Source of the DNA: Verrucomicrobiales bacterium
GTDB lineage: Bacteria; Verrucomicrobiota; Verrucomicrobiia; Verrucomicrobiales; Verrucomicrobiaceae
Direction: 5' to 3'
Assembly (NCBI GenBank): GCA_003453085.1
Contig: DMMK01000377.1
Span: forward strand, 1-6,386
DNA: 6,386 bases
This document shows, in pieces, positions 1 to 6,354 of this stretch. The stretch's first letter is position 1. The number at the start of each line of letters is the position of its first letter. The notes under the pieces were generated by a model. It had not been told where the DNA came from. It saw nothing but the letters and a program-made list of their open reading frames with translations, and made no database searches. The translations under genes and the position numbers were made by a program.

Positions 1-1
1 C

Positions 2-106
2 CTGGTGCCAGTGCCGGAACCTGGCCCGGCACTGCTGCTGGGAATGGCAGCCCTTGTGGGACTGATGAGTCGCCGCCGTCGCGGGGCTGCTTCTGCCATT
101 GACTGA
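2..106 (+). CDS. C-terminal end of a PEP-CTERM sorting-signal protein (5' truncated by window)
   Basis: Only the last 34 codons and the TGA stop (104-106) are in the window. The translation contains VPEPGPALLLG, then a short hydrophobic stretch (MAALVGLM), then SRRRR and a brief tail GAASAID. This is the standard layout of a PEP-CTERM signal: a Val-Pro-Glu-Pro motif, one transmembrane helix and an Arg cluster at the extreme C-terminus. In known systems it directs exported proteins to processing by an exosortase at the inner membrane, usually in bacteria that make exopolysaccharide. The body of the protein lies upstream, so its function cannot be stated. The next gene starts 23 bases after the stop on the same strand, which suggests co-transcription. 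The frame and the signal are clear. Confidence 0.9.
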   Translation: MVPVPEPGPALLLGMAALVGLMSRRRRGAASAID

Positions 107-115
107 TCTGATTTC

Positions 116-119
116 AGGA
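116..119 (+). promoter_or_regulatory. Possible ribosome binding site (AGGA) for the giant repeat protein
   Basis: AGGA lies 10 bases before the ATG at 130, inside the 23-base gap between the two genes. The spacing is slightly long and the match to Shine-Dalgarno is partial, so this is modest support for the 130 start. No hairpin terminator and no convincing -35/-10 promoter fit in the gap. Confidence 0.4.
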
Positions 120-129
120 CACTCCAGGC

Positions 130-252
130 ATGATCTCCCGCACGACTTCCCCCCTAGCGAATCCTGGACATGTCCGGTACGACGGACTTTTGTCCTGGCT
201 ACGGGGACTGGTGTTTGGGTGGCTGGTCATGATGGCCAGCTTTGCCGGGGCG
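130..252 (+). other. Sec-type signal peptide (residues 1-41)
   Basis: A long N-region with scattered basic residues (R4, R16, R25) leads to a hydrophobic core, GLVFGWLVMMASF (residues 26-38). It ends in A-G-A, giving a likely signal peptidase I site between A41 and Q42. The first GEVED repeat begins only three residues later at D45. The N-region is longer than usual (about 25 residues), so translation might instead begin at the TTG at 190, which would leave a 21-residue signal. Confidence 0.75.
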
Positions 253-3200
253 CAAACGTCGGACTTTGGGGATTACAGTTCGTTCTCGAGTGCCAGCAGC
301 AACCGCAATTCGACCCTGCGCATGGGCAGTCTTGTGGATGCGGAGAGCTCTGCCACTTCCAATTCTACGGCCACCGGGGATGACAATACGGGCAGTGATG
401 ATGAAGATGGCGTGACCCTCTCTGCCGTGATCGTACGGGGGCAGGGCGGATCTATAACGATCAATATTACCAACCAGACCAATGCCACGGCGTATTTGAA
501 TGCCTGGATCGATTTTAACCGTAACGGTTCCTTGGCGGATTCTGGAGAACAGATCGCCAGCAATACGACGATTGCGAAAGGCACTTCGAATGTGAACCGC
601 ACGGTGTCGTTTACCGTGCCTGCCGGTGCCAGTCTCGGTGTGGCAGGGGTGCGCGTGCGCTTGACCACCAACAGCACGCCTGGACCCTCTGGGGCCGATG
701 GCTCTGGCGAAGTGGAAGATTATGTGGTCACGATTGCCGACCCCACTGATCATGGGGACTTTGATGCCTTTCCAAATGCAAGCAGCCTGATGAACAGCAA
801 ACTCAGGCTGGGCAGCACGACGGACGCCGAGGCCGTGCCAACCAGCAACTCGACTGCGACAGGGGACGATACGACCGGGAGCGATGATGAAGACGGGGTG
901 ACGGTACCCGTGAGTGTGCAACAAGGGGCTTCGGGCTCGATCACGGTGGTCGTCACCAACACGACTGGCAGTACGGCCTACCTGAATGCGTGGATTGACT
1001 GGAACGACAATGGCGTGCTGACCAACACTGGAGAGCAGATCGCCACGAATACGGTCATCAGCAACAACTCCTCAAACTCGACCCGGACGATCAATTTTAC
1101 TGTGCCTGCGGCAGCCGCCTTGGGGCCTGTGGGCGTGCGGGTACGACTGACCTCGGTCAGCAGCCCAGGTGCGGACGGGCAGGATGGTACAGGGGAGGTG
1201 GAAGACTGCCTCATCACTGTGGCCAATAGCCTGGGAGTGGGTAATCTGATCTGGAATGATGCCAATGATAACGGTCTCTATGACTCCGGCGAAAGCGGCA
1301 TCAACAACGTGCTGGTGGAGCTGTGGACTCCAGGGGCGGACAATGCGATCGGCGGGACCGGTGGCAATGCGGATGTCCTGGTGAGAAACGTCACCACCGC
1401 GAACGGCGGCTTGTACAGTTTCTCGGGGTTGAGCGCAGGACGCTATTTTGTCAAGGTGCCGACACCGCCGCTCTCGCGAGTGAGTTCCGTAGTGGATGCT
1501 TCTGACAATGGTGAGGACCTGGACAATGACGGAGCGCAGCCCGCTGGCTCCGCCACATCGGCTTACAGTGGGGTGTTCCAGCTCACTGCCGGGACCGAGC
1601 CAGGATCATCCGGCACTGGCAATCAGGACAACACGATTGACTTCGGTTTTGTGGCCAACGTGGGCTCACCCTTTGTCTGTGATAACCGTTTCTACATCAT
1701 GCAGAACGTGGAGACGAGTTCTGGATCTGGTGTTTGGGACACGACTCTCAACTACATTGATACGGACCAGTCCCTGGAGCCGATCTTCATCTACACGGGC
1801 AAGAAGCTGAATGGCCTGGTGTCTTATGGCGGGTATCTTTACTGCGTGGATCAGAATGGCGGGCATCTCTACCGCATCAACTCTCTAGGCACGCTGGTGG
1901 ACATGGGGGAAATTGAGGGGCTGCCGTCTTCGCCTACGGACGGGCAGTGGGGCGGTGGGACGTCATTAACCTCGGGGCTCATGATCCTGAACCGGTACAC
2001 TTTCAGCAATGCCCGCACGACGCTTTACACCATTGACCTTGGGTCTGCCTCGCTGGTGGGAACTCCGGTGGTCACGAAGTACTCCAACACAGGAGCGAAC
2101 ACGACGGGCAACTTTGGGGATATCGTGTGGGATCCGCTGACGGATAAGATCTATGGTTACAATACCAATGACTCGAGCAACCTGGGGTTGTTTGAGATTG
2201 ATCCGACAACCGGTGTTTGCACGCGTGTGGCCGTCTCTTACCTGACGACCTTCGGCTCCCTGGTCATTGATGCAAACGGCCTCGCTTATGGTTATGGCAG
2301 CCAGAGCAGTTCCACCTCGCAAGATACCTTGTATGTTTTTAACCGGACCAACGGACTGCTGAATGGCAGCATGACCGCCGTCTGGACGGGGCCGAGTGTC
2401 ACAAACTCTGACGGTGCGGCCTGTCCTGGGGCGGCTCCTTCCATGAAACTGGGTAACCTGATCTGGAACGATGTGGATGATGATGGCGTGAAGGATAGCG
2501 GTGAGGCCGGCATCAACGGCGTGCCCGTGCAGCTTTTCCTTGGAGGTGAAAATCCACTCACCGCCACCCCCGCAGCAACGACAACGACAGCAGGCGGAGG
2601 TCTCTACACCTTCGACAATTTGTCACCCGGGCAGTACTTTCTCTACATCCCCACGCCTCCGGCTAGTTTTCCGGTGAGCAGCCGCGTCACTGATACCGCA
2701 GACAATGGAGAGGATGGGGATGATAACGGGATCCAGACACTGCAAGGGCAGCCAGTGCGTAGCCCGCTGATATCCCTGGTGGCAGGGACGGAACCCGTCA
2801 CCGATGGCGACTCCGACAACAAGACGGACCTAACGATTGATTTTGGTTTCCGTGCCTGCCCTGTTATCAGTGTGGGTGGGAATCCTGGAAACTTGACGGT
2901 GGGCAAGACAGTGAACCACACCTTCAGTGCAACGGGGGGCAGCGAACCCTATGCGTGGACGGTGGCCAGTGGCACATTGCCTGGAGGCCTAACTTTGAGC
3001 TCGGCAGGGGTTTTGAGCGGTGTGCCCACGGTTTCCAATGGCGCGGGTGTCTCCGTGACGGTGCGTGCCACCGATGCGGTGGGATGTCTGGGGAACATGA
3101 CGCTGACGCTAGTGGTGCTGCCGAACCTGGACTTTGGCGATTACGCCGCCTTTCCCGGTGCGTCCAGCGTGGCGAATGAGACGCTGCGCATGGGTGTGCT

Positions 3201-6200
3201 GAGCGATGCCGAGGCAGCAGCGACCACGAATGCGACGGCAACGGGAGATGACCTCACTGGCAGCGATGACGAGGATGGTGTGGTGGTACCCGCCCTGCTG
3301 GAACAGGGAAAGACCACCAGCATCAGTGTCACGGTGACCAACAATTCTGGGGCCTCGGGTTTTCTCAATGCCTGGGTGGACTTTAACCGGAATGGCAAGG
3401 TCGCCGATTCTGGGGAGCAGATCGCCAGCAATGTTTCGGTGGCCAATGGCACATCGAATTCGGTGAGAACCATCAACTTTACAGTGCCTGTGGCGGCCTC
3501 TATCGGCACCAGTGCAGTGCGGGTGCGTTTGACCAGCGTCAGCAGTCCTGGGGGGGATGGAACCGATGGCAATGGTGAGGTGGAAGACCATGCCGTGACG
3601 ATCAGCCCGCCGATGCTGGATTTTGGAGACTATGCCAGCCTGGCTCAGGCATCAAGCACTGTCAGTACCAACCTTCGGTTAGGTGCGCTTGTGGACGCTG
3701 AACCCGCAGCCACGGTGAACAGCCTGGCAACAGGAGACGACAACACCGGTAGCGACGACGAAGACGCGGTGACTTTTCCGGCCATGACCGCGGGGCAGCC
3801 TGTGACCTTGAGCGTCCCTGTGACCAACCTCACCGGCAGTGCCGCCTATCTGAACGCCTGGATTGACTTTAACAACGATGGAGATCTCCTGGATGCCGGG
3901 GAGCAGATCGTCAATAATCTCACCGTGGTCACGGGAACTGCAAATGCGGCGTTGAGTCTGGATTTCAGCGTGCCGACCAATGCCGTGACGGCTGCAACCA
4001 ACATTGGGGCCCGTTTCAGACTCACGTCAGTCTCTGCACCAAGTCCAACTGGTGAATCGGGGGTGGGCGAAGTGGAAGATTATGCGGTGGTGATTCTGGC
4101 TCCCATCACCGATTTCGGCGACTGGGACCGGGGGCCTGCTGTCTCCAATACGGCTGACTCCCGACTGCGCTTGGGGGCCTCCGTGGATGCCGAATATGCG
4201 GCCACGACCAATGCCACGGCCACTGGGGACGATGTCACAGGAGTGGACGATGAGGATGGAATATCCATTCCGGCTCTCACGGCCGGGGCACCCGCCTTGA
4301 TCTCGATCACCCGGACCAATACGACCGGGGCCACGGGCTATGTGAATGTCTGGCTTGATTACAACAATAACGGTTCCTTCAGTGACGCAGGAGAGCAGGT
4401 GCTGACCAACTCCAGTGTGGCCAGTGGAGTGGTTGACGGTATCCAGAATCTGAGTGTCACCATTCCAGCGACGGCTGTCACGGGCACGCCCATCGGTGCC
4501 CGGTTTCGTATTTCACAACTGGCCAGCCCTGGCGCCGGAGGAGCTGGTGGAACGGGAGAAGTGGAGGATTATGTGGTGACGATTGCCGAGCCAGTGACGG
4601 ACTTTGGTGATTACTCTCTTTTCGGTTCTGCCAGCAGCCTTCGACATTCGGCTTTGCGCCTGGGGCTTGCGCTGGATACGGAATATGTGGCCACCAATAC
4701 GGCGACGGCGAGCGGGGATGATGCGACCGGGACGGACGACGAAGACGGCGTAACCTTTCCTTCCATGACGGCTGGGGCTCCAGCCGTGGTGGCCGCCACC
4801 GTCACTAACAACACGGGAGCCAATGCCTACCTGAGTGTGTGGATTGATTTCAATGGCAATGGTGTGCTCACGGATGTGGGGGAGCAGGTAACGGTGAATC
4901 AGGTGGTCACTACGGGTGTCACCAACAGTCCGCTGAACCTGAACATAGCAGTGCCTGCCAGCAGCTTGACAGGAGTGAATCTCGGAGTGCGTGTCCGTTT
5001 GACCAGTCTCTCTGCGGCAGCCCCGACGGGCAGTGCAGGGAATGGTGAGGTGGAAGACTATGTGGTGATGGTATCAGCACCGACGACGGATTTTGGAGAC
5101 TTCAGCGGCTTTGCCGATGCATCGCAGGGCGTGAGCCCGAATTTGCGGATGGGTGCGACTACGGATGCTGAGTTTGTCTCCACCCGCAACGCGACGGCCA
5201 CGGGTGATGATGCGACCGGGACAGATGATGAAGACGGGGTGACGCTATCTGCCTTCACGGCTGGAGCTCCCGCCTCGGGGACTGTAACGGTCACCAATAC
5301 AACAGGTGCGTTGGGCTACCTGAACGTGTGGGTGGACTTTAACAACAACGGCGTGCTGACGGATTCGGGTGAACAGGTGGCCAGCAACTTGAACGTGGTC
5401 ACCGGCACCAGCAATGCCAGCCTGCCGATCAACTTCACCGTTCCTGCAAATGCGGCCACGGGGGTGAATTTGGGCGTGCGGTTTCGGCTCTCCGCACCGC
5501 TTTCTCCAGGGCCTGTGGGGGCCAATTTGGCGGTCGGGGAGATTGAAGATTATGCGGTGACGATTGCTCCCCCGACCACCGATTTTGGTGATTTCTCGCG
5601 ATTCCTACCAGCCAGCAGCACAGCGGAGGCAACACTGAAAATGGGCACGCTGGTGGATGTCGAATTCTCTGGAACCACTAATGTCAACGCTACTGGCGAT
5701 GACATCACGGGCAGCGATGATGAAGACGGTGTGGTGCTGCCTTCGCTGGCTGCGGGTGCCTCCTATACCATCCCGGTCACGCTAACGAACAATCGGGGCA
5801 GCAGTGCCTTCCTCAATGCCTGGATCGACTTCAACAACAACGGTTCCCTGACCGACGCGGGCGAACAGATTGCCAGCAACACCCTGGTGGCCACCGGGAG
5901 CACGAATGTCACCCTGAACCTGACCGGTACCGTGCCAATCACGGCGACGACTGGAGCGGACCTGGGCGTGCGTTTTCGTCTTTCCTCCATCAGTTCGCCT
6001 GGGCCCATCGGGACTGCCGGGCAGGGCGAAGTAGAAGACTATGTGGTGAACATCATTGCTCCAACCCATGACTTTGGGGACTGGAGCGGGATCGGCGATG
6101 CCTCCAACGGGATGAGTGCCAACTTGAAGTTGGGCGCCTTGGTGGATGCTGAAATGACCTCCACCCGAAATGCCAGCGCCACAGGGGATGACGTGACTGG

Positions 6201-6354
6201 GGTGGACGATGAAGATGGTGTCTCGTTGCCCTCCATGACCGCTGGCGAACTGGTCGTGCTGCCTGTTACAGTCACCAACCTGACGGGTGCCGACGCCTTC
6301 TTGAATGCCTGGGTGGACTTTAATAACAACGGCGTGCTGACGGATGCAGGGTAG
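130..6354 (+). CDS. Giant secreted GEVED-repeat / SdrD B-like domain protein, interrupted by an in-frame TAG
   Basis: A 2074-residue frame encoding an exported multidomain protein. Domain order by residue: signal peptide 1-41; GEVED repeats 45-206 and 207-367; SdrD B-like 370-508; Cys-containing propeller-like region resembling DUF6923, 510-771; SdrD B-like 773-908; He_PIG Ig-like 910-997; GEVED repeats 1001-1163, 1164-1327, 1328-1490, 1491-1653, 1654-1817 and 1818-1980; partial ninth repeat 1981-2074. It is rich in Asp, Asn, Thr, Ser and Gly, and poor in Cys (seven, all before residue 990). No catalytic motif is visible. From the domain families I infer an extracellular or cell-surface structural/adhesive role, probably calcium-dependent. 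The ATG at 130 is chosen because it gives a full signal peptide and has AGGA upstream; an in-frame TTG at 190 would give a shorter one. The TAG at 6352 falls in the middle of repeat 9 and the frame continues as repeat sequence, so the true gene probably extends past the window. No PEP-CTERM, LPXTG-like or other anchoring signal precedes the stop. Confidence 0.9.
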   Translation: MISRTTSPLANPGHVRYDGLLSWLRGLVFGWLVMMASFAGAQTSDFGDYSSFSSASSNRNSTLRMGSLVDAESSATSNSTATGDDNTGSDDEDGVTLSAVIVRGQGGSITINITNQTNATAYLNAWIDFNRNGSLADSGEQIASNTTIAKGTSNVNRTVSFTVPAGASLGVAGVRVRLTTNSTPGPSGADGSGEVEDYVVTIADPTDHGDFDAFPNASSLMNSKLRLGSTTDAEAVPTSNSTATGDDTTGSDDEDGVTVPVSVQQGASGSITVVVTNTTGSTAYLNAWIDWNDNGVLTNTGEQIATNTVISNNSSNSTRTINFTVPAAAALGPVGVRVRLTSVSSPGADGQDGTGEVEDCLITVANSLGVGNLIWNDANDNGLYDSGESGINNVLVELWTPGADNAIGGTGGNADVLVRNVTTANGGLYSFSGLSAGRYFVKVPTPPLSRVSSVVDASDNGEDLDNDGAQPAGSATSAYSGVFQLTAGTEPGSSGTGNQDNTIDFGFVANVGSPFVCDNRFYIMQNVETSSGSGVWDTTLNYIDTDQSLEPIFIYTGKKLNGLVSYGGYLYCVDQNGGHLYRINSLGTLVDMGEIEGLPSSPTDGQWGGGTSLTSGLMILNRYTFSNARTTLYTIDLGSASLVGTPVVTKYSNTGANTTGNFGDIVWDPLTDKIYGYNTNDSSNLGLFEIDPTTGVCTRVAVSYLTTFGSLVIDANGLAYGYGSQSSSTSQDTLYVFNRTNGLLNGSMTAVWTGPSVTNSDGAACPGAAPSMKLGNLIWNDVDDDGVKDSGEAGINGVPVQLFLGGENPLTATPAATTTTAGGGLYTFDNLSPGQYFLYIPTPPASFPVSSRVTDTADNGEDGDDNGIQTLQGQPVRSPLISLVAGTEPVTDGDSDNKTDLTIDFGFRACPVISVGGNPGNLTVGKTVNHTFSATGGSEPYAWTVASGTLPGGLTLSSAGVLSGVPTVSNGAGVSVTVRATDAVGCLGNMTLTLVVLPNLDFGDYAAFPGASSVANETLRMGVLSDAEAAATTNATATGDDLTGSDDEDGVVVPALLEQGKTTSISVTVTNNSGASGFLNAWVDFNRNGKVADSGEQIASNVSVANGTSNSVRTINFTVPVAASIGTSAVRVRLTSVSSPGGDGTDGNGEVEDHAVTISPPMLDFGDYASLAQASSTVSTNLRLGALVDAEPAATVNSLATGDDNTGSDDEDAVTFPAMTAGQPVTLSVPVTNLTGSAAYLNAWIDFNNDGDLLDAGEQIVNNLTVVTGTANAALSLDFSVPTNAVTAATNIGARFRLTSVSAPSPTGESGVGEVEDYAVVILAPITDFGDWDRGPAVSNTADSRLRLGASVDAEYAATTNATATGDDVTGVDDEDGISIPALTAGAPALISITRTNTTGATGYVNVWLDYNNNGSFSDAGEQVLTNSSVASGVVDGIQNLSVTIPATAVTGTPIGARFRISQLASPGAGGAGGTGEVEDYVVTIAEPVTDFGDYSLFGSASSLRHSALRLGLALDTEYVATNTATASGDDATGTDDEDGVTFPSMTAGAPAVVAATVTNNTGANAYLSVWIDFNGNGVLTDVGEQVTVNQVVTTGVTNSPLNLNIAVPASSLTGVNLGVRVRLTSLSAAAPTGSAGNGEVEDYVVMVSAPTTDFGDFSGFADASQGVSPNLRMGATTDAEFVSTRNATATGDDATGTDDEDGVTLSAFTAGAPASGTVTVTNTTGALGYLNVWVDFNNNGVLTDSGEQVASNLNVVTGTSNASLPINFTVPANAATGVNLGVRFRLSAPLSPGPVGANLAVGEIEDYAVTIAPPTTDFGDFSRFLPASSTAEATLKMGTLVDVEFSGTTNVNATGDDITGSDDEDGVVLPSLAAGASYTIPVTLTNNRGSSAFLNAWIDFNNNGSLTDAGEQIASNTLVATGSTNVTLNLTGTVPITATTGADLGVRFRLSSISSPGPIGTAGQGEVEDYVVNIIAPTHDFGDWSGIGDASNGMSANLKLGALVDAEMTSTRNASATGDDVTGVDDEDGVSLPSMTAGELVVLPVTVTNLTGADAFLNAWVDFNNNGVLTDAG
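262..747 (+). repeat. GEVED domain repeat 1 (residues 45-206)
   Basis: Opens with DFGDYSSF and A-S-S, then LRMGSLVDAE (compare LRLG/LKLG elsewhere). Next comes the acidic stretch TGDDNTGSDDEDGV (residues 83-95), followed by VTNQT-type and AYLNAWIDFN segments. The loop DFNRNGSLADSGEQ starts at D128, with Glu140 in the G-E-Q motif. It closes with GVRVRL and GEVEDYVVTI (GEVEDY at 193-198). The predicted fold is a beta-sandwich; the family is known mainly from large secreted bacterial proteins. Confidence 0.88.
748..1230 (+). repeat. GEVED domain repeat 2 (residues 207-367), divergent ends
   Basis: Same layout as repeat 1, but the opening motif is DHGDFDAF instead of DFGDY. The closing motif is GEVEDC (355-360), with Cys360 replacing the aromatic Tyr found in all other complete copies except repeat 3 (His). 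The central AYLNAWIDWNDNGVLTNTGE loop and GVRVRLTSVSSPG strand are well kept. It is followed directly by the first SdrD B-like domain rather than by another GEVED copy. Confidence 0.86.
1237..1653 (+). other. SdrD B-like domain 1 (residues 370-508)
   Basis: Begins VGNLIWND. A calcium-type loop runs D377-x-N379-x-N381-G382-x-x-D385-x-G-E388, followed by SGINNVLVELW. Then come GLYSFSGLSAGRYFVKVPTP, a DNGEDLDNDGAQ acidic segment, a GTEPG turn and the closing strand NTIDFGFV (ending at residue 508). This matches the SdrD B-like family, a calcium-binding Ig-like fold that forms rigid stalks in surface proteins such as staphylococcal SdrD. The family assignment is secure; its mechanical role here is inferred. 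Confidence 0.85.
1657..2442 (+). other. Propeller-like region resembling DUF6923 (residues 510-771)
   Basis: About 260 residues with no GEVED or SdrD motif. Repeated short units resemble beta-propeller blades: GLVSYGGYLYCVDQNGGHLY, TLYTIDLGSASL, DIVWDPLTDKIYGYN, NLGLFEIDPTTGVCTRV, SLVIDANGLAYGYGSQ and DTLYVFNRTNG. Each pairs a hydrophobic strand with a Y-x-(I/V)-(D/N) element. The pattern fits DUF6923, often found beside SdrD B or Ig-like domains. Four of the protein's seven cysteines are here (C517, C572, C697, C765), so one or two disulfides are possible. The region is framed by two SdrD B-like domains. The exact family name is from memory of the pattern; no enzyme active site is visible. 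Confidence 0.6.
2446..2853 (+). other. SdrD B-like domain 2 (residues 773-908)
   Basis: Second copy of the same module: KLGNLIWND, then a loop D781-x-D783-x-D785-G786-x-x-D789-x-G-E792 that is a stricter DxDxDG than in copy 1, then AGINGVPVQLF. It continues with GLYTFDNLSPGQYFLYIPTP, DNGEDGDDNGIQ, GTEPV and LTIDFGFR. It aligns with copy 1 over its whole length, so the pair probably arose by duplication flanking the propeller-like region. Confidence 0.85.
2857..3120 (+). other. Putative-Ig (He_PIG) domain (residues 910-997)
   Basis: Contains the hallmark of this Ig-like family: SATGGSEPYAWTVASG, then LPGGL (residues 950-954), TLSSAGVLSGVPT and a final VTVRATDAVGCLGNMTLTLV strand. Cysteines 910 and 986, at the two ends, could pair. 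Such domains usually occur as spacers in secreted or surface proteins. It leads directly through VLPNL into GEVED repeat 3. Confidence 0.82.
3130..3618 (+). repeat. GEVED domain repeat 3 (residues 1001-1163)
   Basis: DFGDYAAFPGASS, LRMGVLSDAE, ATGDDLTGSDDEDGV, GFLNAWVDFNRNGKVADSGE, VRVRLTSVSSPG, then GEVEDHAVTI starting at residue 1149. His replaces the usual Tyr of the closing motif. It is the first of the uninterrupted run of repeats and is closest in sequence to repeats 1 and 2. Confidence 0.88.
3619..4110 (+). repeat. GEVED domain repeat 4 (residues 1164-1327)
   Basis: DFGDYASLAQASS, LRLGALVDAE, ATGDDNTGSDDEDAV (Ala where the other copies have Gly), AYLNAWIDFNNDGDLLDAGE, IGARFRLTSVS and GEVEDYAVVI (GEVEDY at 1313-1318). 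The central loop is a stronger DxNxDG calcium-type loop than in neighbouring copies. Confidence 0.88.
4111..4599 (+). repeat. GEVED domain repeat 5 (residues 1328-1490)
   Basis: DFGDWDRGPAVSN replaces the usual aromatic plus A-S-S opening. It is followed by LRLGASVDAE, ATGDDVTGVDDEDGI, GYVNVWLDYNNNGSFSDAGE, IGARFRISQLASPG and GEVEDYVVTI (GEVEDY from residue 1476). One of the more diverged complete copies, but every core motif is present. Confidence 0.87.
4600..5088 (+). repeat. GEVED domain repeat 6 (residues 1491-1653)
   Basis: DFGDYSLFGSASS, LRLGLALDTE, ASGDDATGTDDEDGV, AYLSVWIDFNGNGVLTDVGE, GVRVRLTSLSAAAP and GEVEDYVVMV (GEVEDY from residue 1639). It shares DDATGTDDEDGVT, AGAPA and TGVNLGVR with repeat 7, suggesting that these neighbours are closely related. 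Confidence 0.88.
5089..5580 (+). repeat. GEVED domain repeat 7 (residues 1654-1817)
   Basis: DFGDFSGFADASQG, LRMGATTDAE, ATGDDATGTDDEDGV, GYLNVWVDFNNNGVLTDSGE, GVRFRLSAPLSPG and GEIEDYAVTI (1803-1808). Ile replaces Val in the signature. The stretch before the signature (GPVGANLAV) differs from the usual Gly-rich turn. The opening DAS-x-G pattern recurs in repeat 9. Confidence 0.87.
5581..6069 (+). repeat. GEVED domain repeat 8 (residues 1818-1980)
   Basis: DFGDFSRFLPASS, LKMGTLVDVE, ATGDDITGSDDEDGV, AFLNAWIDFNNNGSLTDAGE, GVRFRLSSISSPG and GEVEDYVVNI (GEVEDY from residue 1966). This is the last complete copy in the window. Confidence 0.88.

Noticed and set aside
107..129. Terminator or promoter between the two genes
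   Set aside because: Only 23 bases, with no inverted repeat followed by T residues and no recognisable promoter boxes.
99..383. Forward ORF of 94 codons overlapping the start of the giant gene in another frame
   Set aside because: It overlaps the signal peptide and first repeat in a different frame, its product has no recognisable features, and the long frame beginning at 130 carries the clear domain motifs.
199..924. Long antisense ORF (241 codons), and similar antisense ORFs along the array
   Set aside because: These are complements of the repeat array. Those in one frame recur as S-S-S-S and S-S-P-V-A strings because they are the reverse of the Asp-rich TGDD...DDEDG segment. Their regular recurrence tracks the repeats, not independent genes.
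1633..1653. IDFGF at the end of SdrD B-like domain 1 (and again at 2836-2850) as a possible extra GEVED start
   Set aside because: It resembles the DFGD opening, but it is the closing strand of the SdrD B-like fold in both copies and is not followed by the acidic TGDD or DFNNNG motifs.
3550..3556. Run of seven G as a possible phase-variation tract
   Set aside because: The frame is intact across it, the run is short, it encodes normal repeat residues (P-G-G-D), and no other switch feature is near.
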